Origin: Episyrphus balteatus
Taxonomy: Eukaryota; Arthropoda; Insecta; Diptera; Syrphidae
DNA length: 64,000 nucleotides
Assembly (NCBI RefSeq): GCF_945859705.1
Contig: NC_079135.1
Location: forward strand, 25,428,179 to 25,492,178
Direction of reading: 5' to 3'
Positions within the stretch are counted from its first letter, which is position 1. The number at the start of each line of letters is the position of its first letter. The notes under the pieces were generated by a model, which saw only the letters and a program-made list of their open reading frames with translations, searched no databases and was not told the DNA's origin. The position numbers and the translations under genes were made by a program. Of this stretch, positions 1 through 10,586 are shown piece after piece.

Positions 1-815
1 AAATTGTTTTTTCACAAAAAACCAAAAATTATCTGTATATTCTTAGCTACATTTTAAGACCATGATCATTAACATTAGTTGCGTCGTTCTTGTGTTATAA
101 GCGTTTGAAGGTAGCCATATTGAATTTTTTTTCGATTTTTTAAAAATCAAATGTGAAAAACTTTTTATTTTTATTTCTAATTTTTCGAAAAAACTTTGGT
201 AATTTTATATACATATCTGTTCCACAATCTTATCAGGATCCATTTAAGACTTTTATCTGAAAAGTGCATTGCGTATATTTCGAGATATTAACATTTCAAT
301 GCAACCATACCAAACAAATTTTCGATTATTTTTTTCTATGAGAGTTTTTTTCAAACCTTGTTTTCTCCGCTTTTTTTTTGTTTAATATTTTCAGATATTT
401 CTGTATGAACACAACAATAAAACTACCTTGGCACTACTGTTTTTATCGAGAGAAAGTAAAATCTGGATAATTATCTGGATTTTTCAAAAATCTATACAGA
501 TAAAGTTTTTGTTGTTTTTAACACGTAAATTGTTTTGATTTCAAAAATCTCGATGTCGTTTTTTTGCACAAAATCTATATAGATAAACAAAAAAACACAC
601 CTAATGTTTTACAATTGACTTAAAACAAAATATGTGTACCACAATATTCTAAATTTTACCACTACCCACCTTAACAACTCCCTCTAATATCATATGTTTC
701 TTGTTTTTACATTACGTACACGATTTAGTCTTTTTTCATATCTTATGCAAAAACATATTAGTATATTTATTGAAAATATTGAAAGGGATTGCTCTCAAAA
801 ATCCGTATCTTTGGT
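1..815. other. AT-rich non-coding DNA, nothing recognised
   Basis: This stretch is dominated by A and T runs. It has no open reading frame of useful length and no recognisable repeat boundary. It may be the degraded edge of the duplicated element that follows, but the sequence does not show this. Confidence 0.4.
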
Positions 816-1690
816 TTGAAAAGTCATATGATCTTCAAAAGTATACCAAATTAATGGAAATTTGATGTTCTACAACTTTAATCATGCTAAAAAATTATGT
901 TTCTATCATAGAGAATGAGAAAAATTTAAAAAAAAAACGAAAAATAAAAAATAAAACAACATGTCCTCGCTGAAAAACAGTGAATGCACAAGAAAAGAAA
1001 TTTATATAACCTACAACTTTAGTTATGTAACTTATTCGCTCAAGCCAATAGTTTATTAGATATAGACCAATTCGCGTTTTTCAAAATGGCGGATTTCGCC
1101 ATGGGGTTGGCGTCCCGAGAACCAGGACTTAAGCTTTTCTAATACCTTTATTTCAGATTTGAAAAAATCAGCCTTCCTATATTTCGTTTCACAAAATGCC
1201 TGTTTTATTTACTAACTTTCCTGTACTTAGTCTATAGTATTCAGATCAATAACTTTCGACTCATACATCGCATGACTTTCAAAAATATACCAAATTATTG
1301 GTAATTTGATGGTCTATAACTTTAACTGTTTAAAAAATTATGTTACTATTAGCGGGAATGATAAAAACTTAAAAAAAAAACCGAAAAAAATAAATTAAAA
1401 CAACATAACCTCAAAACTATTGCCCGCTCAGAAAAATAATGTATGACAAAGAAAAAGATAATTAAATTTCCAAGAACTTTGGTCTGATAACCATTTCTCT
1501 AGGACAAATAGTCTTGGAGATATAGAGCGATTCGCGTTTTCCAAAATGGCGGATTTCGCCAGGGGGGTGGCGTCCCGAAAACCAGGACTTAAGCTTTTCT
1601 AATACCCCTCTTTCAGATTTGAAAAATTCAGCCGTCCTATATTTCGTTCCACAATAGGCCTGTTTTTTTACTAACTTTCCTGTACTATTA
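816..1690. repeat. Diverged tandem duplication, two units of about 450 bp
   Basis: Two similar copies lie head to tail. Each begins with a stretch like TATACCAAATTA (about 842 and 1285), and each later contains AAAATGGCGGATTTCGCCA-like sequence (about 1083 and 1543). Both then share GGCGTCCCGA, ACCAGGACTTAAGCTTTTCT and TACTAACTTTCCTGTACT. The copies differ at many scattered positions and by small indels, so the duplication is old. Neither has coding potential. It could be part of an unknown transposable element. The phrase ATGGCGG next to ATTTCGC also occurs in the palindrome at 24.8-26.7 kb. Confidence 0.7.
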
Positions 1691-4392
1691 ATATTTGCTT
1701 AATATTTGGGATAAATTAATGTATCAAAACATTTTTATCTCGTACGCCATTGTGATATAAATAATGAACAGTATGAAGTTTTTATGAAACTCAGTTTCTT
1801 TACTTTAAAACACTACCCTGTTAAAAATCTTATAATTTTATACTGGTTTTTTATTTCAAAAACTTGTCATGTTAGTGCAGTTTTTAAAAAAAGTAAATAA
1901 GTTTAACTAAAAACAAAAGATGTTGTAAGTTTATCTTGCAGCATATTTCATTTATTCATATTACTTTTCGGATATCCTGTATAAACAATAAAAATATCCT
2001 TTTTCGGTGTTTTTTTTTTTAGCCCTATTATTTAGAAACTGAGAACTCCTTAGATCAATATTATAAATTTACAGTTTCCGGTTTTAATAAAACAGAGAAT
2101 CCTAAAAATCACTCACCTAAAAATTACATATCAGTATCTTTTAAAATTTCTTCAATACTTAAATATTTGCTATAACTTACCTGAAAAAGAGTTTATTTCT
2201 TTGAATTTTACCTAAAACCTTTTGTAAAAGCCCATCTTTTGACTTATTTTGAATATTATATAATTGCACATCAAACTCTTGAGTCATATACTTTTATATC
2301 TTAGTTTTGGTAAATTTTCAGTTAACTTTAAAAGAACAAAAAATTTTGTTATAATCCTTAAAGAAAGACTATGCACTTCCATCAAATAGATACCCTTTTC
2401 TTGTTAAAATTTCTATCTTACTTATAAAACATTATAATATAACAATGCCACAGGTTTGTTGTAAAATTTTAATTAAATCTTTCCTTAAGATATAAGAATT
2501 ATTTATACACCTTTATATAAGTTTTACTGTCAGGTGGGTAGTCCTAAATGTCGCCATTATTCATGAATTTCTACAATGGGCGTTAAATTACACACAATTT
2601 CATCAGATAATGGTGTCCTGTTCTGTTCAGTGTCCAAAGTACTATATATCTTCCTGAAAAGTAGTCGAGAGAGTGTATGTTTGGACTTAAATTGTCCTCC
2701 TTCTTAAATGTACCTTTCTTTATACCGTGTTACCACACACCAGCCTATATGTATAGATAGCCGTTTGTGTGATAGTCCTTCATTTGAAGATTTCTATTTG
2801 TTTTATTTTCAAGCAAAAGAGTGAGATATATCCATTTAATGCAAGGAGTGACTCGAAAAGGATCGAGGGTGGTATAAACTATTCTTCTCATTTTGGTGGG
2901 AAAATCATTCCCATTCTCGGGAGCACTTATCGCAGTGAGCTCATTTTGTACCCAGGAAAGGTGTATCACTACCAGACGACGACTGATGATGTTTTATTTG
3001 TAATGCCAAAGCACAAAAAGGATGCTCTCAGCCTCACACACCAAAGACATTACACGAGAAATAAAATGTGCTTGCTCTGAAATGTTGTGTTTCCTCAATT
3101 CCCATCCTTTCCTTATGCGATTGTCCATAGTTTTCATACCGAAAATTGTGTGTATGTGGACTTATTGGATCCTTCGAATTAGCTAACATATGTCACCACA
3201 GTGATTTTACTCCTACATTCTCTCTATACCTACCAAACAGACATAGTTGTTGGATTCGTCCTCTCAGCAGGACTTTTCTCTACCAAAACCCCAGTTCAGC
3301 AGCCCAGCAATGAAATGATTGTGTTTTGTGTTGCTGGCTTCGTCCGCAAAGGAAGGACAAGAGCGTTTTTGTTCTTCCTACTCGTATACAAGAAGGACTT
3401 CAGAAAATGAAATTTCAAGATGGGGGTCGGCTGCTTTAATTTAATTCTAGCATAACTATTGCATTGGAATACTACGATTCTTTGGATTTTGTGTGCCTGG
3501 TATTGGACTGGTATTACCAAACGACCAACTATACAACCAACAAGGATATAGAGACGATGATGGCTAGGAGTCAGTCGGGTAGAATATAGCTGTGTTGCTG
3601 TTGAGAAATGTGTATAATCTCAATTTGGTATAGTTTTTAGATTACTCGCCATACAGTTGAACAGGACATTGTCCAACAATTTATATTGTTTCCTTGGAAA
3701 TTAACTCAATTGGCTCTCTGTCAATGTTGTTCTCTCTTCTCTTCTTGTCGTCGGTGTTGGTCGAATGGCATATAAGAAAATTATCCACATTCAAGATAGT
3801 ACATAGTACTACTTTCAACATCGATGACACCCGGAATAATGTCGATGAAATGGGTCATTATTGGCAACCATCAATTTAGCGATTATGGGATAAGAACTTG
3901 TCGTGTAAGTTTTTCGGAATACGATATTGTGTGTTGATGAGTTGTGTAGATGAATGAATGAATTTGTGTGTAGAAGTATTTTGTGCACTTGATAATTTTT
4001 CTGCATGTATAAGGATTTGTTGGTATAGATGGTATTTTGTTGTTTTTTGTATTGTTATGCAATAAGTTTTTGGATAAAGTCATATTGACTCAAAGCTAAA
4101 CTGTTTTAATTTTTTTTTCCACAAATTACTGGTGTTTTCAAGACCAATTTAAGGGGTTATATCTAGTTGTAATTTTGGAAAAAAGATCTTCTCTAAACAA
4201 ATAATAAGAAATCTCCTTAAATAAACCTTCTTAATCGTTGATTTTAATCAGATTTCCTTATAAAATGTTTTTAGGGGGTCATATTTTTCTCTGTGTATAT
4301 ATTTAAGAATACTGTCCGAAATTTCACACGATATTTTTATATAATTTTGACAGGTAACGAAGGAATAATTTTTTTGACAATTATTCGATTTT
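1691..4392. other. Unassigned intergenic or intronic DNA
   Basis: The first part to about 2500 is AT-rich and featureless. From about 2520 to 3900 the base composition is more balanced and looks like unique host DNA. The short open frames here (up to about 100 codons) show no recognisable domain and overlap on both strands, so none is called. The stretch from 4080 to 4392 is again AT-rich. Confidence 0.4.
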
Positions 4393-4920
4393 TTAACCCT
4401 TTCGAACCCAAGCTATGAAAATCTTATTATCGGGCCAAAAACATCACAACTAAGAAATATGAATAGCAAAAAGTTATTTTCCAAAATAATAAATAACAAA
4501 ACTAATGTGTTTTTCTCATGTTACATGTAAGTAACATGCACTGCCTATGACCACCAAAAAAAGTCGGAGAACTGAGTAAATAACTTTTTATGAAACTATA
4601 ATGTATGCTACTTCTTCTAAGCAAAAAAACAAAACACTTTCTGGATTAACATTTTTTATATCCTTTTTTTTCAAAATTATGACTATATTTTAAAAAAAAA
4701 TTTTTTTGCAAAAAAAAAAAAATGTTAATTTCAGTTCATTTCTCGCTAAAAAAAAAATTAAAGATATGATATTTGAGTAACTTTTTGTAATAATCCTGTA
4801 ACTAGGCATTATTATCTTTCAATTAAGCCATCGTAACCTAAAAAATTGTTTAATTTAATATTTTTTACGAATTTTTAAAAAAATGTTACATGAGAGTAAC
4901 GCTGGTTCCAAAAGGGTTAA
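4393..4920. mobile_element. piggyBac-like MITE (copy 1)
   Basis: The element is bounded by TTAA at both ends (4393-4396 and 4917-4920). Its inverted termini read CCCTTTCGAACCCA at the left and, in reverse complement, CCCTTTTGGAACCA at the right. TTAA target duplication followed by CCC is the signature of the piggyBac superfamily. The interior is 520 bp, AT-rich and non-coding, so the element is non-autonomous and would need a transposase from elsewhere. A second copy of the same family, in the opposite orientation and itself interrupted, lies at 27671-29120. Confidence 0.75.
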
Positions 4921-5330
4921 GTCACTTTAAAGTGAAAATTTTCTTGGTAAAAAACGATTTTTTACTTCGGGAAACTGCCATTTAGTCAAAAATCAAAATT
5001 TTGACTATTCCTTCGTTCATTACCTATGTACATAATTCATCTATTCTAAAAACGAATCTTTTCGTTTACTTATTTGAAATAATTTGGAAAAATAACGGAA
5101 CTCAATATTTTTGTAAATAGGTACATTGCGAATCCTAAAATACATTAAATTCGCTATAATGTCCATTTATTGTATGCATTTATTTAATAGAAAGCATCTT
5201 CACACAAAATTCACGAAAAAGAATATTTATTTTCAAAACGAACAAAATTTTTGTTTTATGTATGAATACGTCAAACCAAATTTTTTTTAATGTTTTCCAA
5301 TTTTTTTTTCTACAAAAAATTATAAAACTT

Positions 5331-6780
5331 TAACGGCCAATTTCTTCACAAAAGTCCCAAGTCAGCTTAGTACCCGACCTAGCTAGACCAGGTACTAGTA
5401 CTAGTACTCGGTCCTAATGAAAAGTTAGGACCCGAGCATTTCTTCACACATATAGGACCCGATCTAAATTCACAAGAGAGTCCTAAGAACTAATACGTAT
5501 AAAACTGGTCTAACTGTCATTCTGACTATATGTATTTTGATAAATGAAAAAATTTATTTTGATATTTTTGAGGGAATTTACAAAATTAAAAATAGAAAAA
5601 AGTATAAAATAATAAAAAAGAAAAAATAGTGTGATGAAACCAACAAGAAAAAAAATTCAATGAGTTTTGTCAAGAATACATTCATGAATGCTGAATATCT
5701 GGTAAATGTAGACGAGGCTAAGAAACGCGGATCCGTCGATTTTAATGCAGCAGATCCATCTTAAGTTAAAGAGAGTTTTTTTATAGACTTTTGCAACATA
5801 AATGTATTTTAATAAAAATAAAATAAAAAGACAAGTTTAAAAAACGCAGTCTTGTGATTATGTCTTTTTCTATTATAATGCGACTAGCATTATTTTATCA
5901 TGGCATGTTGGCGAGCACGAGACAGCCGTAGGTTTTCTGACCACACGTTTCAAGACGTTGGTGTAAATTTAATTGTTAATGGCTTTCTATATGAAAAACT
6001 TTGATGCAGGCTCCAGGTCATTATTGACCTGGAGCCTGCATCAAAGTTTTTCATATATATACTATTTGAAGAGGTCACTACAAAAATTCCTATAATAGTT
6101 AATGGCTTTCCGCAATATCCATAAACAGAATTCTTAAAGCAAGCATATTTTGTGCTGGAAGTTGGATGTCGGGTGTCGAGATATGTAAATGTAGAATGTC
6201 TATGTAAAGAGGGCCTTTCCAGACTTAATTGTCTTTTTTCGAAAGAATGAGAAATGTAGAAATACTTCTTTATTAAGCAGTGTACATTTGTTTGTTCTTC
6301 CCGTTCTGGCATAGCATTTGCCATTTTTGTTAAATATTTAAAAAAATCAAGTCATTAAAATCTCCCAAAATGCTTGTCAAGCGAAACAACACTCAAAAAA
6401 TTGAAAAAAAAACTGCAATACCTCTTAAAAAATGAAATTCATTGCTTTGATTTCAGTATTACTGCCGCTAGACTACCGATTTTGAGGTCCTAAATATTAC
6501 CGAGTCCTAACTAATACCTACTCGGTACCAATTTGACAGTCCTATAGCTTAGTACTTGTGTGAAGAAATCACTTGGTACCGATTTGAGTACTAACGATTG
6601 GTATAATAACCTAATTTTGAGGAGCTAGCTAGTACCGAGTCCTAACTAGTACTCGGTCCTATATTGACAGTTCTAGGATTTAGAACCTGAGTGAAGAAAT
6701 GAGTTGATACCGATTTGAGTACTAACTTTAGGACTAGGACCGGTATTAGCGCTAGGACTCTGTGAAGAAATCGGCCGTAA
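5331..6780. mobile_element. Harbinger-like non-autonomous DNA transposon
   Basis: Inverted termini CGGCCAATTTCTTCACA (from 5334) and TGTGAAGAAATCGGCCG (to 6777) are flanked on both sides by TAA (5331-5333 and 6778-6780). A 3-bp TAA or TTA target duplication is characteristic of PIF/Harbinger elements, and this is the basis of the assignment. Subterminal regions repeat GTGAAGAAAT, CTAGTACTCGGTCCTA and ACCGATTTGAGTACTAAC motifs several times, as in elements whose transposase binds subterminal repeats. The 1.44 kb interior has only fragmentary frames and no recognisable transposase, so it is either non-autonomous or badly decayed. A perfect hairpin lies inside at 5989-6056. Confidence 0.65.
5989..6056. 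repeat. Perfect 32-bp inverted repeat with 4-nt loop
   Basis: Bases 5989-6020 pair without a mismatch with 6025-6056 around the loop TTAT. The stem includes the core GATGCAGGCTCCAGGTCA. The flanks duplicate the phrase GTTAATGGCTTTC (about 5975 and 6099). This suggests a local inverted duplication, for example from template switching, inside the Harbinger-like element. Confidence 0.9.
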
Positions 6781-7244
6781 AATGCCTCCAAAAATTAAAT
6801 TTTGTTTACAAAAATTCAAATGGCATACTTTGTTTTGGGGTTATAAGAATTTTAAAAGGTGTGTTCGTAGTTTTGAAAATAATTCTTGCTGTTCATTTTT
6901 TATAAACTTAAAATATAATTATGCGAATAAATAATTATATGAAAAGCTTTAAGAACATAGCAAATCTTTGAAACAACTTGTTGGATTTTAATAGACTATT
7001 TCATTAATTCTTTAACAAATTAGGTGACTTTTTTTGTAATATTTAAGCCTACAAAAAAAAATTTATTCTATTTCATTAATTGTATAGTTATAATATTCGA
7101 CGATAGAAAACGATTTTTGTATCAAGGGGCACGGTAGTGCCCAGCCAAGTTCTCTAGCAACTTTGGCACTACACCCTTATTTACAGGAAGCAACTCAGGC
7201 CATTTTCGACCCCCTTCTAACTTCCACACCAAAGATACTAGATA
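6781..7244. other. AT-rich DNA, nothing recognised
   Basis: This is the stretch between the Harbinger-like element and the BEL element. The last 150 bases are less AT-rich and contain two GGCACTAC-like phrases. No frame or repeat boundary was identified. Confidence 0.35.
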
Positions 7245-7249
7245 CCCGT

Positions 7250-7616
7250 TGTTCAATTATCTTTAGATAATTTGGAAGAACAAATAAATAGCGACGCTAG
7301 GTAACTTTGATCCCTTGCAAACATAACCGTAATTACTCAGAGATTGTGTTTTATGACACACATCTGTGAGCAATATGGCTGTTATAAAGGGATGTATCGT
7401 ATCTTGCGTCGTTATCTATTTGTACACTTATTTTTAGTTTAGAATCCTAAGAAAACTAGTGATAAGATAATTTAAGTAGATGTAAATGTATTTGTAAAAT
7501 AGAGATAAGATATAGTTATAGAGTAGAGTAGATTTAATTTGAATAAAGGAGAATACTTATTACCACCAGATTGATCGGTTGTGTTTTTCGTTATCCTGCA
7601 GTTGTCGGTTTTTGCA
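7250..7616 (+). repeat. 5' LTR of the BEL/Pao element
   Basis: The LTR begins TGTTCAATTATC and ends GTCGGTTTTTGCA, so it has TG...CA boundaries. A TATAAAG box-like sequence lies near 7383 and an AATAAA polyadenylation-type signal at 7542-7547, consistent with U3-R-U5 organisation. It looks identical to the copy at 11840-12206. Confidence 0.92.
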
Positions 7617-7634
7617 TGGTGACCCCTAGTGTTT
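7617..7634 (+). promoter_or_regulatory. Probable primer-binding site of the BEL element
   Basis: The sequence TGGTGACCCCTAG follows the 5' LTR directly. TGG plus a tRNA 3'-end complement at this position is the usual minus-strand primer site. The tRNA species was not assigned. Confidence 0.55.
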
Positions 7635-7769
7635 TATCGAGCACACAATATTAATAAAAAAAAAAAATGTTCTAAAGTGCGTGTAGTCGAAGTTTAATAA
7701 GGAACAAGTCCTTATAAGTTCGTGTTTTGTTTCTTTCTTCTCCAAGTGTTCCGCGTATAAATTAAAAAT

Positions 7770-10586
7770 ATGTCTCTTGTAAAACTCCAATATATTATCG
7801 GGCAACATATTTTAAGCTTAAAAAGGGAAATGCTTGAGGCCAGCCTTGAGGAGAGAGGGAAGCAATTAACTGAATGGAAACTACAACTGGACCACTGGGA
7901 TTGGCTGTTTGAGGAAACCGACTCAGATTTACGAGCCAGTGGTAACATGCAATACTTTAGGACGAACTGCGCTGCAAAGGTAAGAAACAATATACAATCG
8001 GGTAAGAACCTTTGGAGTAAATTAAATGAGGCTTCAAAAATAAGTAAGGTGTCGAGCAAAGTGATTAGTAGGTTCAAACGAGCCATTAAAAACTTTGAGG
8101 AAGTTTTGGAGGACTTCCTAACAGGCACTGAAGGCTTAAGTTCTCTTCTTAGGGCAAGAGATTGCACCGAACAGTTATCTGATGAATATGTGTCAGAAAC
8201 TGGATCGGAGGATGAGACAACAGAACACCTCAAATTTTTAATTAAAAAATCCGAAAGAATTCTTACTAATTCAGTTGGGGATTATTCTTCTTTTAGAAAC
8301 ATCCTAAGTATTTCAGATACATATCTCTCATATATGCGAGAAGAAAAAAGGAAACTAGTTCCTTTAGAGGAAATTGCACCTCAAGGGACATTACTGAGAA
8401 ACTGTACCTTTGGTAAAAGAAGCGGGAATTTTGCATCCAATTGCCCTTCTATAGAAACTTCAGACACAGCTTCAAATGAAGAGTGTGAAAATACAAACTT
8501 TACATTTGGTTCCAAAACGCAACTCTCGAATGTTCGAGAAGAGTGTATGTTGTGGAAACCCCTTGTAGAGTGTTCTTCTCAAGAGTCAGTAGAAAATGAT
8601 TTTGACTTGAGAAATCCTGAAAAAGCTACAGAAGAAAAGCGTTTTGTTTTCGAAACCCGCCAAACCAAGCTCTCAAATATTGCAGAAGTTCAAAGGAAAA
8701 AGGTTCCTTTGGAGGATAGCTTATCTCAAGTTTTAAAAGCCCATCAAGAAAAAAAGCCTATTTTAAAGGCATCTTTACCTTCAATCGATAATTGCGCTAT
8801 GGGATGTGATTCCTTTCATTTCACTCATCAATGTGCCAAATTTATTAAATTGAGCTACAAGAAAAAGTTGAAGAAGTTAATCGCAAATAAACTTTGTTTC
8901 AAATGTTTGAAAGGCAAACATTTAAGCAAAAGTTGTGGCGAAGGTTCTTGTGATATTTGCAATGGCAATCACAATACTTTGCTTCATGCAGAAAAAAAGG
9001 TTCCTAGTACGGAAACTGAGATTATCCTTAGTGATTCGTCATTTGAAGAAGAGCACTTACTTTCGAGCGAAGCATGTTCTTACGAAGAACAACATGACGT
9101 GAATCTTCAAACTAATAAAAAACTTGTATCTTCCAAAGCGGAGGAACATGATGTGACCCTTGATGGTCCTTTGGTGAATGAAAAGCCAATTTTCAGTAAA
9201 GAAGTAAACAGGATCCTTAGTGATCCAATCGAAATTAAAGTTCTACCGATTTCGAACTATGAAGATTCCGATAAGGAAGAAATTGAAAAGGTCGAAAGGG
9301 TAGATTCCCTATTGATTTGCTCTAAAACAAAACAAAGTATGATCTTTGGTAATCCAAGTGAGACTCAAGATCTACAAATTTCAGAATTAAATCTGATATA
9401 TAATGAAAACGAACTTGATGGGATTGCTTACCCATCAGCAGTAGAAATAGGTTCTAGTTGCTTAAGTTCTGATGAACAAGATTTTATAGTTAATGTTCCA
9501 ATGGAAACTCAAACTCTAAAATTAATAGGAACATTTATTAATTCCCTGAGTAATTGTACGATCAAGGAATTCAAGGATTCCGAGGAACAAAAAGTGAAGA
9601 AAATTGTAAGTGTTCCAATTTCAAAAGTAAATGTACGAAAGGGATTATTTAAAAATAAACACAGTAAAATGCTGAAAACAAAATATGATGTTTTTAAAGA
9701 GTATTTTTTTGATAATATTGATCAAAACCTTCAATTTTTATTTAAAATAAATTTAAAACATAAAATAAACATTGAAATCTCCAATTTTACAAGAGTTGGT
9801 GTTTTGAAATACTGCTTAAAAAGTCTTTCTTACACTAACCTTTTTTATTCGAAAATAAATGAAGATCTTCCTACGTATTCTGTCAAGATTTCTAAACAAT
9901 ATTTTGGTATGTCCAAGGAAATCATTATGGAATGGGAATTATTGTTGTACGATAATCGTTATTTGCTTGTTGTGATTTTAAATAAGAAATCTTTCCTTTA
10001 TCTTAAAATTATAAAATGGCTTACTATACGTGGAAAATATTGTACTAATAAATCGAACAATAAAGTAGGAATACGAGTATGTCCTCAAAATAATTTTAAT
10101 AATTTTATTAAAGGTGTTTTTCTAACTTTCAAAATACTTATTTTAATTTCAGGCTTCCAGAGAATGTTCATTGTTTATTTTAAATCATTTAGTAATATAC
10201 ATTTCCACTTTTCAGGATCCCAAGCGCAGTGTAGAAGCATTGAACTTGAAACAGGAAAGTTCATAGTTACCTTGCATCCTCAAGGCAATTATTTAAATAT
10301 GAACCATCACAAATCAAGATGGTTAAGTCTGATTCCAAAAGATTTAAAAGGAATCTTTAATTTTAATAAAATTAATGACACTTTGTCGTTTTATTTAAAT
10401 GAAACTAATTCATTTCAAAAAATTATTTATACCTATGCCCTGGGAAAGTGGCAGGGAATCAAAGAATATCTTTGGCTAAATTGGCCTCTATCCCACACTA
10501 GACGCAAGGACAAGCAATGGGACTTCGACAAATTCAAGTACATTGCTCGTCCTTTTCCTAGCAAGGATAAAACAACTAATATATAA
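7770..10586 (+). CDS. gag: Gag-type polyprotein of a BEL/Pao element (938 aa)
   Basis: The product should be the structural protein that packages the element RNA into cytoplasmic particles. The ATG at 7770 is the first in this long frame, 154 bases after the LTR. Residues 1 to about 130 are helical and charged. A zinc-binding module lies at 376-389 (C376, C379, H384, C389) and is followed by C394, C397, H401, H406, the double knuckle seen in BEL/Pao Gag proteins. Residues about 410-620 are acidic and low in complexity. Beyond about 620 the protein is rich in Lys, Asn, Ile and Phe and matches no retroelement domain I recognise. In a full BEL element protease and reverse transcriptase would follow here, but no DTG/DSG protease motif or YxDD box is present. 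The uninterrupted 2.8 kb frame despite AT-rich sequence argues that it has been kept open recently. The function of the C-terminal 300 residues is unknown. Confidence 0.7.
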   Translation: MSLVKLQYIIGQHILSLKREMLEASLEERGKQLTEWKLQLDHWDWLFEETDSDLRASGNMQYFRTNCAAKVRNNIQSGKNLWSKLNEASKISKVSSKVISRFKRAIKNFEEVLEDFLTGTEGLSSLLRARDCTEQLSDEYVSETGSEDETTEHLKFLIKKSERILTNSVGDYSSFRNILSISDTYLSYMREEKRKLVPLEEIAPQGTLLRNCTFGKRSGNFASNCPSIETSDTASNEECENTNFTFGSKTQLSNVREECMLWKPLVECSSQESVENDFDLRNPEKATEEKRFVFETRQTKLSNIAEVQRKKVPLEDSLSQVLKAHQEKKPILKASLPSIDNCAMGCDSFHFTHQCAKFIKLSYKKKLKKLIANKLCFKCLKGKHLSKSCGEGSCDICNGNHNTLLHAEKKVPSTETEIILSDSSFEEEHLLSSEACSYEEQHDVNLQTNKKLVSSKAEEHDVTLDGPLVNEKPIFSKEVNRILSDPIEIKVLPISNYEDSDKEEIEKVERVDSLLICSKTKQSMIFGNPSETQDLQISELNLIYNENELDGIAYPSAVEIGSSCLSSDEQDFIVNVPMETQTLKLIGTFINSLSNCTIKEFKDSEEQKVKKIVSVPISKVNVRKGLFKNKHSKMLKTKYDVFKEYFFDNIDQNLQFLFKINLKHKINIEISNFTRVGVLKYCLKSLSYTNLFYSKINEDLPTYSVKISKQYFGMSKEIIMEWELLLYDNRYLLVVILNKKSFLYLKIIKWLTIRGKYCTNKSNNKVGIRVCPQNNFNNFIKGVFLTFKILILISGFQRMFIVYFKSFSNIHFHFSGSQAQCRSIELETGKFIVTLHPQGNYLNMNHHKSRWLSLIPKDLKGIFNFNKINDTLSFYLNETNSFQKIIYTYALGKWQGIKEYLWLNWPLSHTRRKDKQWDFDKFKYIARPFPSKDKTTNI

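Noticed and set aside
5950..6324. 124-codon minus-strand frame inside the Harbinger-like element
   Set aside because: It runs through the perfect hairpin and shows none of the motifs I would expect from a Harbinger transposase.
7712..8233. 173-codon minus-strand frame opposite the BEL gag
   Set aside because: It is the antisense shadow of the gag frame and has no domain of its own.
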